Shown piece after piece: positions 1 through 7,544 of a stretch of 10,494 bases of DNA. Both the position numbers and the translations under genes were made by a program. Origin of the DNA: Gammaproteobacteria bacterium (GTDB taxonomy: Bacteria; Pseudomonadota; Gammaproteobacteria; Enterobacterales; Kangiellaceae); assembly GCA_013372875.1 (NCBI GenBank), contig JABXIW010000029.1, positions 1 to 10,494 of the forward strand. The letters are read 5' to 3'. Position 1 is the stretch's first letter, and every line of letters starts with the position of its first letter. The notes beneath the pieces were generated by a model. That model did no database searches, was not told where the DNA came from, and saw nothing but the letters and a program-made list of their open reading frames with translations.

Positions 1-171
<171 letters not shown>

Positions 172-178
172 AACTTCA

Positions 179-206
179 TGCAAAAAATAAACCAGTATTT
201 TTTGTG
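179..206. terminator. A/T-rich hairpin between convergent genes
   Basis: CAAAAAAT (181-188) and ATTTTTTG (197-204) form a perfect 8-bp stem around an 8-nt loop, and two further G-T wobble pairs extend it outward. It lies between the murA stop and the stop of the convergent orphan gene, where a shared terminator would be expected. The stem has almost no GC, so it would be a weak intrinsic terminator. I place it here because of position plus symmetry. Confidence 0.4.
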
Positions 207-207
207 C

Positions 208-648
208 TCAAGAATTTCCATGCGATATGTTTGTGAAGTCTGAAAAATACTTTAAAAACTTTGTGCAAACATTGTCTAAGGAAGCTGTTTCTAGTGGGAA
301 GACTTCAAGTACTTTTGACCAAAATGTCTCAGTCCCAATATACTTTTGATATCCCAATTCAATTTGTAGTGCAAAGTGTCCAGATGAATCAACAGATTTA
401 ATTAATAACAATAGTTCTCCAGGGCTTTCGGATGTAAATGAAATTTGGCCTTTTAGATTTGATTGTAATTTTTTTAAACCAGAAAGAAAATCTTCAAGCT
501 CATATCTATCAACCCAAACATTTTGGTTTATTGTGACGGACTCTGTCTTTAAAGACACTAATAAATTAATATCATAAATGTAATTTTCTGCGTTATTGCT
601 TAGTAATTTAATTTTAAGACTTTCAGAATTATTAAAAATTAGTTTCAT
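208..648 (-). CDS. Orphan 146-residue protein, possibly WapI/immunity-like
   Basis: I do not recognise this with certainty. It is a soluble 146-residue protein with no signal peptide or membrane segment. The order of elements is short N-terminal beta strands (MKLIFNNSESLKIKLL), a strand ending near residue 45, an amphipathic helix (DRYELEDFLSGLKKL, about 47-61), a strand run with SFTSESPGELLLLIK and GHFALQIEL, and a C-terminal helix. This layout resembles the WapI-type family of small contact-toxin immunity proteins, but only by general pattern; no diagnostic residue supports it. Its DNA is strikingly AT-rich: 8 G+C in bases 601-660, against 34 G+C in bases 841-900 of the adjacent degS. It starts 40 bp after the degS stop on the same strand, without a clear Shine-Dalgarno, so it may be read through from degS. 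It could equally be an ordinary hypothetical protein. Confidence 0.7.
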   Translation of the reverse strand: MKLIFNNSESLKIKLLSNNAENYIYDINLLVSLKTESVTINQNVWVDRYELEDFLSGLKKLQSNLKGQISFTSESPGELLLLIKSVDSSGHFALQIELGYQKYIGTETFWSKVLEVFPLETASLDNVCTKFLKYFSDFTNISHGNS

Positions 649-688
649 ATATTTTGATATTAAAGCGTGAATACTCGAGGGAAGTTGT

Positions 689-1849
689 TTAATTTTTAGT
701 CCCTAAAACCACTTCAAATTGTGACCTAACGCCATCTCGCCAATAAGCAACTTCCACTTTATCATTTGGCTTTTTATTCCAAATAGCGCCTAATAAGTCA
801 CTGGTGTTATAAATGGCTTTGCCATTAACTTCAGTAACGATATCCAGCTCTTGTAAGCCTGCTTGATCGGCGGGGCCATTAGGGTTTACCGCGGTGACGA
901 CAATACCTTGGCCAAAAGGTAAGTTGGAAATTTCGGTTTTGAGTTTTGCGGTTTGCTCAGGAGTTAGTTGCGCTTCTTTGGCAATGGAATCGATATTGAT
1001 ACTCATATCGCCATTTAAGCCAAGCCAGCCACGGCTGACTTCGCCATTTACCTTTAACTGTTTAACAATTTCGGCAACGTCAGAGGCGGCAATGGCAAAG
1101 TTTTGCATCACTTTTTCGCCAGAAACATCTTGGGTACTAAGCTGAGTAATACCAATTAAATCGCCATTAGCATTTATCAGAGCGCCGCCTGAATTGCCCG
1201 TTCTCAGTTGAGCATCGACTTGTAGGTAGTTTGAGACTTTGGCAAAAAACTTAGCGCTGACGATGCCGCTGGTCACGGTTTGTGGAAAGCCCATATAAGG
1301 GGTACCAATGGTGTAAATGGTTTCGCCAACTTGTGTTTGATTATCAGATAAAGCCAAATAAGGTGTTTGCTTTGCCGCCATTTTTAGCAAAGCAATGTCA
1401 GAATCTAAATCCAGTCCAATGATTTCTGCGGTAGTTTTCTGACCATTAGCAAACTCCACCAACACTTTTTCAGCTTGATCAAACACTTGACCGCGTATTG
1501 AAAAAGTCACTACATGGGCGCTGGTCACCATAAGGCCTTGCTTATCAATAATAACGCCAGAACCATTGTTAAAGAACTGGCAAGCGTTTTGTCTCTGGCT
1601 GTAGCTTCTAACGCTATCATGGCAAATCTGACTATTTATAGAATAGGCTTTAGATTGTACTTGTAGTGTAACCACCGCTTGTTGTGCGCTCGCTATAACT
1701 TTGGATGCATCGATCGGTTCGATAACTTCAACTGGTCGCATATCGTCAGACTTAAAGCGCTCGGGCATTAAAAAATAGACTAGGGCGGCAAAACCCAAGC
1801 CGATCAAAATGTATTTAGCAATAAAAACTAGGCTAGATAAAAACTTCAT
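689..1849 (-). CDS. degS: DegS/HtrA-type membrane-anchored periplasmic serine protease
   Basis: A trypsin-like plus one-PDZ protease of 386 residues, longer than E. coli DegS (about 355). Residues 8-28 form an N-terminal membrane anchor with no signal-peptidase site, as in DegS. The protease domain spans about 50-265, with a complete triad: His112 (VTSAHVV), Asp151 (DSDIALLK) and Ser220 (RTGNSGGAL). The PDZ domain begins at GWLGL (274-278) and runs to the C-terminus. In the known DegS pathway, unfolded outer-membrane porins bind the PDZ and the protease cleaves RseA to release sigma-E; that role is inferred here from family, single PDZ and anchor. Two oddities are a loop before the His strand carrying Cys76 and Cys90, and a long, helix-like insert (281-313) inside the PDZ. 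It lies 39 bp downstream of zapG on the same strand, as part of the conserved zapG-deg cluster. No second, DegQ-like protease is present in the window. Confidence 0.9.
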   Translation of the reverse strand: MKFLSSLVFIAKYILIGLGFAALVYFLMPERFKSDDMRPVEVIEPIDASKVIASAQQAVVTLQVQSKAYSINSQICHDSVRSYSQRQNACQFFNNGSGVIIDKQGLMVTSAHVVTFSIRGQVFDQAEKVLVEFANGQKTTAEIIGLDLDSDIALLKMAAKQTPYLALSDNQTQVGETIYTIGTPYMGFPQTVTSGIVSAKFFAKVSNYLQVDAQLRTGNSGGALINANGDLIGITQLSTQDVSGEKVMQNFAIAASDVAEIVKQLKVNGEVSRGWLGLNGDMSINIDSIAKEAQLTPEQTAKLKTEISNLPFGQGIVVTAVNPNGPADQAGLQELDIVTEVNGKAIYNTSDLLGAIWNKKPNDKVEVAYWRDGVRSQFEVVLGTKN

Positions 1850-1888
1850 AATGATATAGAAAACAATGTGTTTAAAATTTAATGAGAC

Positions 1889-2410
1889 TTAGGATGGTTT
1901 ATTTGGTTCTAAATCTTCTGTCGACTCTTCATCAGCGGATTCATTTTCATCCGACTCTTTATAATAATCAACGGGTTGCTGCAATTCTTCTTGCTTAGCT
2001 CCTACTTTTTCTTCATCAGCCTGAATGTCAGAATCTTGGGTTGCAGGTTGCCCATCATCATCTTGATCGGTTTCTGACTCTAATTTTGACTCTTGCTCAG
2101 GCTCATGATCAATAAGGGTTTCATTTGGCGCTGCTAAAGTTAATTTGAAACTTTCATCACTAAGCTCAGTTGCACCTTTGGCAAGATGCTTATAGAGCGA
2201 TTTATATTCTTCCGTTAGATTAGTAAAAAGACGCGCGGTTTCAGAAAAATGGTCATTTACATTGGATTTTAGTGCGTTAAGCTCTTCTTCTTTTTGTTCT
2301 AACTCTTCCGATAGTTGCTTTGAACGCTGCGACATACCATGCCAACGGCCTGCAAAAAAGCCTGCAATTAAAGCGATAAAAATTCCGATGGTGATTAAAG
2401 CGGTACTCAT
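1889..2410 (-). CDS. zapG: ZapG/YhcB (DUF1043) inner-membrane cell-envelope protein
   Basis: This 173-residue protein has a single N-terminal membrane helix (about 4-20) followed by a charged coiled coil (about 28-50) and the segment VNDHFSETARLFTNLTEEY plus KSLYKHLAKGA (51-80). That segment is the recognisable YhcB signature (E. coli: HFARSAELLDTMAHDYRQLYQHMA). YhcB/ZapG is known to link division and envelope synthesis and interacts with elongasome and divisome proteins. The region after residue 100 is low-complexity and very acidic: 28 of the last 73 residues are Asp or Glu. That makes the protein longer than the roughly 132 residues of E. coli YhcB. It is the first gene of a leftward zapG-degS unit. 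A weak GGAG lies about 13 nt before the ATG. Identity is secure; the function of the tail is unknown. Confidence 0.92.
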   Translation of the reverse strand: MSTALITIGIFIALIAGFFAGRWHGMSQRSKQLSEELEQKEEELNALKSNVNDHFSETARLFTNLTEEYKSLYKHLAKGATELSDESFKLTLAAPNETLIDHEPEQESKLESETDQDDDGQPATQDSDIQADEEKVGAKQEELQQPVDYYKESDENESADEESTEDLEPNKPS

Positions 2411-2501
2411 TGTCTTGTTACAACTCCATTAGCTATTTTTAGGATTATGGCTGGCTTTTGATAGGTATATCTTGAGTCAGTTCAGTCTAATACCTTGAGC
2501 A

Positions 2502-2549
2502 ATTATGATACACACATTTTTGTGGAAAAATGTAAACAAGTATCACAAT
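2502..2549. repeat. Two-tier inverted repeat, candidate operator or structured leader
   Basis: Inner arms ACATTTTT (2514-2521) and AAAAATGT (2526-2533) are perfectly complementary around a 4-nt loop. Outer arms TGATAC (2506-2511) and GTATCA (2540-2545) are also perfect and continue after one mismatch with ATT/AAT (2502-2504 and 2547-2549). That gives 17 paired positions nested around one centre. It sits between divergent genes rather than at a gene end, so a terminator role is unlikely. An operator controlling one or both promoters is more plausible. Confidence 0.5.
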
Positions 2550-2620
2550 AGCCAGTCTAGCCGAGCCGCGTCTATCTGAGCAATAGTTAAATTCAATGGC
2601 ATTTAAGCTGATAACCTGAC

Positions 2621-2626
2621 TACAAT
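2621..2626 (+). promoter_or_regulatory. Candidate -10 element of the ThDP-enzyme/ALDH operon
   Basis: TACAAT matches the sigma-70 -10 consensus at five of six bases and would start transcription near 2633, giving a leader of roughly 25 nt. No good -35 hexamer lies 16-18 bp upstream, so the promoter may depend on an activator or may lie elsewhere. Confidence 0.3.
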
Positions 2627-2644
2627 GGGCTATCAATTACGACT

Positions 2645-2650
2645 AGAAGG
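2645..2650 (+). promoter_or_regulatory. Ribosome binding site supporting a GTG start
   Basis: AGAAGG lies 8 nt before the GTG at 2659-2661. This fixes the non-ATG start of the ThDP enzyme; the resulting N-terminus (MQASDLLVKCLEEEGIEYIF) aligns with the usual beginning of the family. Confidence 0.75.
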
Positions 2651-2658
2651 AATTTTAG

Positions 2659-4308
2659 GTGCAAGCATCCGATTTGTTAGTGAAGTGCTTAGAAGAAGAG
2701 GGGATTGAGTATATTTTTGGCGTGCCTGGTGAGGAAAATGCCGATTTTATGATGTCTCTGGAAAAGTCTAACAAAATTAAATTCATCTTAACCCGTCACG
2801 AGCAAGGCGCCGCTTTTATGGCTGAAGCCTATGGTCGTCTGACTGGCAATCCAGCTGGTTGCTTGGGTACTTTGGGCCCTGGCGCCACCAATCTTATTAC
2901 TGGCGTGGCAGATTCCAATATGGATCGTGCGCCCATGCTGGTGTTGACAGGTCAGGGGGCTACCACCCGTTTGCATAAAGAATCGCACCAAGCGATGAAT
3001 GTGGTGGAAATGTTCAAGCCCGTGACTAAATGGGCTGTGAGTATTTCTCATCAAGACAATATTCCTGAAATTACCCGCAAAGCGGTGCGTTTAGCCCGTA
3101 CTGAAAAGCCTGGCGCAGTGCTGATTGAGTTGCCTGAGAATATTGCTCATATGCAGAGTGATAAAACGCCGATCAAACCGATCCGGTTTAGACGTTCAGT
3201 ACCAGAGCAAAGTATCGTTAAGCAAGTAGCGCAACAAATAGCGAGCGCCAAACGGCCGATTATTGTTGCGGGTAATGGTTGTATTCGTGAACGGGCAAGC
3301 GCCAGCTTACGCAAGCTGTGTGACTTAACGGGAATTGGGGTTATCAGCACCTTTATGGGTAAAGGCGCGGTGGATCTTGATTCCGAGCAATGCTTATTTA
3401 CCATTGGCTTGGGCGCAAAAGACTTAACGGCCTGTGCCTTGGATGCTTCGGATTTGGTGATCATGCTTGGTTATGACATGGTGGAATATCATCCTCACTT
3501 ATGGAATGGCAATGGCGATAAGAACATCATCCATATCGATTTTCTACCAGCGGAGATTGATGAGTTTTATAACCCACAAATTGAAGTGATTGGCGATTTG
3601 GCCAATGCGCTGGATATGCTGACTGATGAATTAGGAAACTATCAATTTGAGTTTGATTTTAGTCAGCAACGAGCGGTGCGTCGCGATATGCTAGCAGAGC
3701 TGGCAGAGCATAAAGATGATGATACTCAAGGGTTAATTAAACCGCAAAAGTGTCTTTGGGATCTGCGAAAGGCATTAAATCCTGAAGATGTTTTACTATC
3801 AGATGTCGGTGCTCATAAGATGTGGATCGCTAGGCATTACCATTGTCATGAGCCTAATACTTGTTTGATCCCTAATGGCTTTTGCTCCATGGGATTTGCT
3901 TTGCCTGGCGCGATAGGGGCTAGTTTGGTTTATCCAGATAGAAACATTGTTGCGATTTGTGGTGACGGTGGTTTTATGATGAATGTGCAGGAAATGGAAA
4001 CCGCGAGACGCTTAAATTCAAATATATTGGTGATCGTGTGGGAAGATGGCGGTTATGGCTTGATTGAGTGGAAGCAAGACGCCGAGTTTGGTCGACATAC
4101 CCAGCTGGGCTTTGGTAATCCCGATTGGCTGCAATTAGCCCAAGCCTTTGGCTGGAAAGGTTATTTTGAGAAAAATTCAGCCGACTTTGCTACAACTCTT
4201 GATAAAGCATTGCAAGAAGTAGGACCTCGATTGGTGGTTATTCCGATTGATTATGCGGAAAACCCAAAACTGACTGCAAAGCTAGGCAAAATTGTTTGCC
4301 CGATATAA
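2659..4308 (+). CDS. Acetolactate synthase-like ThDP-dependent enzyme (no small subunit)
   Basis: A 549-residue protein with the full ThDP-enzyme architecture: N-terminal Pyr domain (about 1-165), central domain (about 185-325) and C-terminal PP domain (about 365-535). The cofactor-activating glutamate is Glu48 (LTRHEQGAAFMAE). The ThDP/Mg motif starts GDGG at 435-438 and ends 27 residues after Asp436 in WEDGGYG, so the second metal ligand is Asp463 rather than Asn. Asp there is also known in catabolic acetolactate synthases such as Klebsiella BudB. These enzymes join two pyruvates with loss of CO2, or decarboxylate other 2-oxoacids. No ilvN-like regulatory subunit and no acetolactate decarboxylase follow, so a role in valine/isoleucine synthesis or the butanediol pathway is not supported. 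The gene starts with GTG and is 20 nt from the ALDH gene, clearly in one operon. Family is secure; substrate is not. Confidence 0.88.
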   Translation: MQASDLLVKCLEEEGIEYIFGVPGEENADFMMSLEKSNKIKFILTRHEQGAAFMAEAYGRLTGNPAGCLGTLGPGATNLITGVADSNMDRAPMLVLTGQGATTRLHKESHQAMNVVEMFKPVTKWAVSISHQDNIPEITRKAVRLARTEKPGAVLIELPENIAHMQSDKTPIKPIRFRRSVPEQSIVKQVAQQIASAKRPIIVAGNGCIRERASASLRKLCDLTGIGVISTFMGKGAVDLDSEQCLFTIGLGAKDLTACALDASDLVIMLGYDMVEYHPHLWNGNGDKNIIHIDFLPAEIDEFYNPQIEVIGDLANALDMLTDELGNYQFEFDFSQQRAVRRDMLAELAEHKDDDTQGLIKPQKCLWDLRKALNPEDVLLSDVGAHKMWIARHYHCHEPNTCLIPNGFCSMGFALPGAIGASLVYPDRNIVAICGDGGFMMNVQEMETARRLNSNILVIVWEDGGYGLIEWKQDAEFGRHTQLGFGNPDWLQLAQAFGWKGYFEKNSADFATTLDKALQEVGPRLVVIPIDYAENPKLTAKLGKIVCPI

Positions 4309-4328
4309 AAGGAATATAGGAAATTTTG

Positions 4329-5765
4329 ATGATAACTCATGATATAAAAATTAATTCGCAAATTCCCAAAGCTGGAACTTTAGAAGTTGTTAATCCTTAT
4401 GACCGCTCGAAAATTGCGGAGATTGCAACCGTGGGTGAGCAACATTTAGAAGACGCCTTATCCAGCGCCGAGAAACTGTATTTGGATAAAGATGGTTGGA
4501 TGACGGTGCATCAAAGGGTGCAGATCTTAGAAAGAACTGCAGAGATTATCGGTCAAAGAGTTGAAGATTTAACTAAGTTAGCCGCCAGCGAAGGTGGCAA
4601 GCCTTATCTTGATTCCAAAGTGGAAATTAATCGTGCGATTGATGGTTGTAAGCTCGCTATTGAGGCGATCCGCAATGAGCACGGCGAAGTAATTCAGATG
4701 GGCGGCGATATGTATTCTGCTAATCGTGCAGCTTTTACTTTAAAAGAACCGATTGGCGTGGTGGTGGCAGTCAGCGCTTTTAACCATCCGTTTAATTTAA
4801 TTATTCACCAAGTCATAGCTGCGATTGCCGCGGGCTGCCCAGTGATCGTAAAACCAGCCAGTGATACGCCGCTTTCTTGTATTGCTGTGCGTGAGATTTT
4901 AATCGAAGCAGGTTTGCCTAAAGCTTGGTGCCAAGTGTTTATTAGCGATAATAATACGACCGCAACAAAATTGGTAACCGATCCGCGAGTGAGCTTTTTT
5001 AGTTTTATTGGCAGTGCCAAAATTGGCTGGATGCTCAAGTCTAAGTTATCTGCAGGAACACGTTGCGCTTTAGAGCATGGCGGCGTTGCGCCAGCGATTG
5101 TTTATCCTGATGCCAATTATAAGGAAGCTGTTAATTTACTTGGTAAAGGTGGCTTTTATCATGCTGGCCAAGTATGCGTTTCGGTGCAAAGGGTTTATTT
5201 ACAAAAAGGTCACTCTCAAGAATTCATCGATGGTTTAAAAGAGTTGGCTGAAAATTTAATAGTCGGTGATCCGTTAAGTGAGCAAACTCAAGTTGGGCCT
5301 TTAATCAAACCGCAAGAGTGTGATCGTATCCATGAATGGGTTACCGAAGCGGTTGATGCTGGTGCTCAATTAATAACAGGTGGCAATAAAATTTCAGAGA
5401 CCTGTTATCAGCCGACCATCTTAGTCAATCCACCGATTGATGCAAAAGTCAGTCAGCAGGAAGTTTTTGGCCCTGTGATCTGTATTTATGAAGTGGATGA
5501 GATGGCGCAAGCAATTGAACTTGCTAATGGCTTAGAGGTTTCGTTCCAAGCAGCGGTTTGGACTTCCAATATTGATAATGCTTTTTTTGTGCGTAAACAT
5601 ATCAATGCATCGGCAATTATGGTCAATGATCATACCGCCTTTAGAATTGATGGGATGCCATTCGCTGGTTTGAAAGAATCGGGTTATGGCGTTGGCGGTA
5701 TTCCGCATACCATTCACGATATGCAAATCGAAAAAATGATGGTGATTAAGTCGCCCAATATCTAA
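4329..5765 (+). CDS. NAD(P)-dependent aldehyde dehydrogenase
   Basis: A full-length ALDH-superfamily enzyme (478 residues from the ATG). Key residues are all present: Asn152 of the oxyanion hole (AFNHPFN), Lys175 (VIVKPAS), the GSAKIG Rossmann turn, general base Glu249 (ALEHGG), nucleophile Cys283 (HAGQVC) and Glu378 (QQEVFGPV). It should oxidise an aldehyde to the acid or acyl product in the cytoplasm; the substrate cannot be read from the sequence. The EHGG motif replaces the usual ELGG, a small deviation. I chose the ATG at 4329 over the TTG at 4326 because AGG (4318-4320) then lies 8 nt upstream. The gene follows the ThDP enzyme by 20 nt and is closed by a strong terminator, so the pair probably acts on consecutive metabolites. 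Confidence 0.9.
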   Translation: MITHDIKINSQIPKAGTLEVVNPYDRSKIAEIATVGEQHLEDALSSAEKLYLDKDGWMTVHQRVQILERTAEIIGQRVEDLTKLAASEGGKPYLDSKVEINRAIDGCKLAIEAIRNEHGEVIQMGGDMYSANRAAFTLKEPIGVVVAVSAFNHPFNLIIHQVIAAIAAGCPVIVKPASDTPLSCIAVREILIEAGLPKAWCQVFISDNNTTATKLVTDPRVSFFSFIGSAKIGWMLKSKLSAGTRCALEHGGVAPAIVYPDANYKEAVNLLGKGGFYHAGQVCVSVQRVYLQKGHSQEFIDGLKELAENLIVGDPLSEQTQVGPLIKPQECDRIHEWVTEAVDAGAQLITGGNKISETCYQPTILVNPPIDAKVSQQEVFGPVICIYEVDEMAQAIELANGLEVSFQAAVWTSNIDNAFFVRKHINASAIMVNDHTAFRIDGMPFAGLKESGYGVGGIPHTIHDMQIEKMMVIKSPNI

Positions 5766-5782
5766 TGCCTAGCCCTTAGTAA

Positions 5783-5823
5783 AAAAAGCAAGATTATGCG
5801 AAAATAGCCGCATCTTGCTTTTT
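5783..5823 (+). terminator. Strong intrinsic terminator after the ALDH gene
   Basis: AAAAAGCAAGA (5783-5793) pairs perfectly with TCTTGCTTTTT (5813-5823), and TGCG/CGCA adds four inner pairs after a 3-nt bulge; the loop is 8 nt. The stem ends in a T run. Unusually, only 11 nt separate it from the next start codon. Confidence 0.8.
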
Positions 5824-5834
5824 ATGTTTTACCA

Positions 5835-6461
5835 ATGAATAAAAATCATATTTTAATTGATGGCGATGCTGGTCAACTTGAGGCCGTTTGGGATCTGCCT
5901 GAGACGGATTCAGGGGACTATGTCGCGGTGTGTTGTCATCCGCATCCGCAGCATGGTGGTGCCATGACCAATAAGGTTATTTATACCGTTTCACGAACGC
6001 TTGCTGGCTTGGGAATGCCATCACTACGCTTTAATTTCCGAGGCGTTGGTCATTCGCAAGGAGAATACGATGAAGGTCGCGGTGAGCAACAAGATTTGGT
6101 AAAAGCCATTGAATTCGCAAAAGCCGAATACCCCAACCGTAAACTTTGGCTAGCAGGCTTTAGTTTTGGCTCTTGGATTGCGGCACTGCAATCGCATGAA
6201 CAAGCGCCTACGCAACTTATTAGTATTGCTCCGCCCGTGAACCGTTTTAGTTTTGATGAGTTTTTGAACCCTGATTGCAATTGGCTGGTGGTGATGGGTG
6301 ATGCCGATGAAGTGGTCGATCCACAAGCAGTCTTCGACTGGATTGATGAGTTGGAGCCTCAACCTCAGTTAATCAAAATGGAGAATGCTGGACACTTTTT
6401 CCATAGCCGTCTTGTTGATTTGCGCGAAGAGCTAGAAGCAGCGCTCAAAGAGAATCTTTAA
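5835..6461 (+). CDS. Alpha/beta-fold serine hydrolase (COG2945-type)
   Basis: A compact 208-residue alpha/beta hydrolase without lid domain or signal peptide. The oxyanion-side motif is [10 protein letters not shown] (33-42), the nucleophile elbow GFSFGS gives Ser110, the acid is probably Asp158 (GDADEVV) and the base His187 (NAGHFFH). The pattern CHPHPxxGG plus NFRGVGxSxGxxDxGxGE is typical of a conserved group of small bacterial esterase-like proteins whose physiological substrate is unknown. The start ATG fits the family N-terminus but has no Shine-Dalgarno and lies just after the ALDH terminator. The stop overlaps the zapE start by one base (TAATG), so the two are translationally coupled; this suggests a co-regulated pair, not a shared function. 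Confidence 0.88.
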   Translation: MNKNHILIDGDAGQLEAVWDLPETDSGDYVAVCCHPHPQHGGAMTNKVIYTVSRTLAGLGMPSLRFNFRGVGHSQGEYDEGRGEQQDLVKAIEFAKAEYPNRKLWLAGFSFGSWIAALQSHEQAPTQLISIAPPVNRFSFDEFLNPDCNWLVVMGDADEVVDPQAVFDWIDELEPQPQLIKMENAGHFFHSRLVDLREELEAALKENL

Positions 6462-7534
6462 TGACTCCAATTGAAAAATACCTACAAGATTTGGCTAATG
6501 GCTTTAGCCCCGATCCTGCTCAGCGTGAAGCGATTGAAGCCCTGAACCGTGTTTTTCATGATTTGAACGCGCAAAAAGGTACCGGCTTTTTCAGTAAGTT
6601 ATTCGGCACCTCTAAATCGGTAACTGGTTTATATATGTGGGGCGGCGTGGGTCGCGGCAAAACCTACTTGATGGATACTTTTTTCAACTGCGTGACCACC
6701 GATAAAAAAATCCGCCTGCATTTTCATCGCTTTATGCACGAAGTGCATGCAGAGTTGAAAAGTTTAGCTGGTGAGAAAAATCCTTTAACTAAAATTGCCG
6801 ATCAACTTTCTGAGCGCGCTAAGCTGATCTGCTTTGATGAGTTTTTTGTTAAAGATATTACTGATGCCATGATCTTAGGTGGTCTTTTTGAAGAATTGTT
6901 TGAGCGCGGTGTGGTGTTGGTGGCAACTTCTAATATCCCACCTGAAAGACTTTATTGGAATGGCTTGCAGCGCGAACGTTTTTTACCAGCAATTGCTTTA
7001 ATCGAAAAACATTGCCAAGTGATGAATGTGGATGGCGGTACCGATTACCGGATGCGCACCCTTGAGCAAGCGGAAATTTATCATTATCCACTGGATGCTC
7101 AAGCTGATAAAAATATGCAGGAATATTTCTTGCAGCTTTCAGGCGAAAAAGGCGAGGAACATCGCAAACTCAAAATAGAGGGACGCTTGATCGATACGGT
7201 ACGCCTTTCAGAAAACCTTGTTTGGTTCACTTTTGATGCTATCTGCGGTGGCCCGCGCTCGGCAGCGGACTATATAGAACTGTCTCGAAGCTACAACACG
7301 GTTTTCGTTAGCCAAGTACCGCAGATGGACAATGCCATTAATGACGCCGCCAGACGCTTTATTGCTTTAGTGGATGAGTTTTATGAGCGCCATGTAAAGC
7401 TCATCATTTCCGCAGAAGTGGCGATTGAAGAGCTTTATGTAGGTACTGGACTTGCTTTTGAGTTCGAGCGAACCATCAGTCGCCTTCAAGAAATGCAATC
7501 CAAAGACTATCTTGCTAAAGAGCATTTGGCTTAG
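6461..7534 (+). CDS. zapE: ZapE/AFG1-family cell division ATPase
   Basis: A 357-residue AAA-type ATPase, close to the roughly 375 of E. coli ZapE (YhcM). Walker A is GGVGRGKT (61-68) and Walker B is LICFDEFF with Asp126-Glu127. The following [12 protein letters not shown] and [12 protein letters not shown] segments are hallmarks of the AFG1/ZapE family; the arginines in QRER (about 171-173) are candidates for inter-subunit contact. ZapE is known to associate with the Z-ring late in division and to affect FtsZ polymer stability in an ATP-dependent way. It overlaps the hydrolase gene by one base. In E. coli zapE borders zapG and rplM; here three or more genes separate it from each, which still supports the assignment by conserved neighbourhood. 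Confidence 0.93.
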   Translation: MTPIEKYLQDLANGFSPDPAQREAIEALNRVFHDLNAQKGTGFFSKLFGTSKSVTGLYMWGGVGRGKTYLMDTFFNCVTTDKKIRLHFHRFMHEVHAELKSLAGEKNPLTKIADQLSERAKLICFDEFFVKDITDAMILGGLFEELFERGVVLVATSNIPPERLYWNGLQRERFLPAIALIEKHCQVMNVDGGTDYRMRTLEQAEIYHYPLDAQADKNMQEYFLQLSGEKGEEHRKLKIEGRLIDTVRLSENLVWFTFDAICGGPRSAADYIELSRSYNTVFVSQVPQMDNAINDAARRFIALVDEFYERHVKLIISAEVAIEELYVGTGLAFEFERTISRLQEMQSKDYLAKEHLA

Positions 7535-7544
7535 CAGCTAAAAT

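Larger units (their letters stand above)
2411..2658. other. Divergent zapG / ThDP-enzyme intergenic region
   Basis: These 248 bp must hold the promoters of zapG (leftward) and the ThDP-enzyme operon (rightward). I see no open reading frame or tRNA. The standout element is a large inverted repeat at 2502-2549 (listed separately). A candidate -10 for the rightward operon is at 2621-2626. For zapG, CATAAT-like hexamers exist on the minus strand, but none has a convincing -35. Confidence 0.6.

Noticed and set aside
894..1145. Plus-strand reading frame of 83 codons
   Set aside because: It lies fully inside degS, whose catalytic motifs are intact, and its translation has no domain or ribosome site.
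2411..2658. tRNA or CRISPR-like element in the largest left-hand gap
   Set aside because: No cloverleaf, no CCA end and no repeated units with spacers; only the nested dyad stands out.
2788..3464. Two minus-strand reading frames opposite the ThDP enzyme
   Set aside because: Both are antisense shadows of a gene with clear family motifs; their translations are Ser/His/Pro-rich with no recognisable features.
4034..4056. Apparent loss of the ThDP/Mg motif Asn-Asn (Glu-Asp instead) as a sign of inactivity
   Set aside because: Asp at the metal-ligand position is known in catabolic acetolactate synthases, and Glu48 and GDGG are intact, so the enzyme is probably active.
2659..4308. Biosynthetic ilvB of the valine/isoleucine pathway
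   Set aside because: No ilvN small subunit follows, and the downstream partner is an aldehyde dehydrogenase.
4326..4328. TTG start for the aldehyde dehydrogenase
   Set aside because: The ATG immediately after it has better spacing (8 nt) from the AGG, and the TTG adds only one residue.
6050..6362. Minus-strand frames opposite the hydrolase
   Set aside because: Antisense shadows of a gene with an intact Ser-Asp-His triad.
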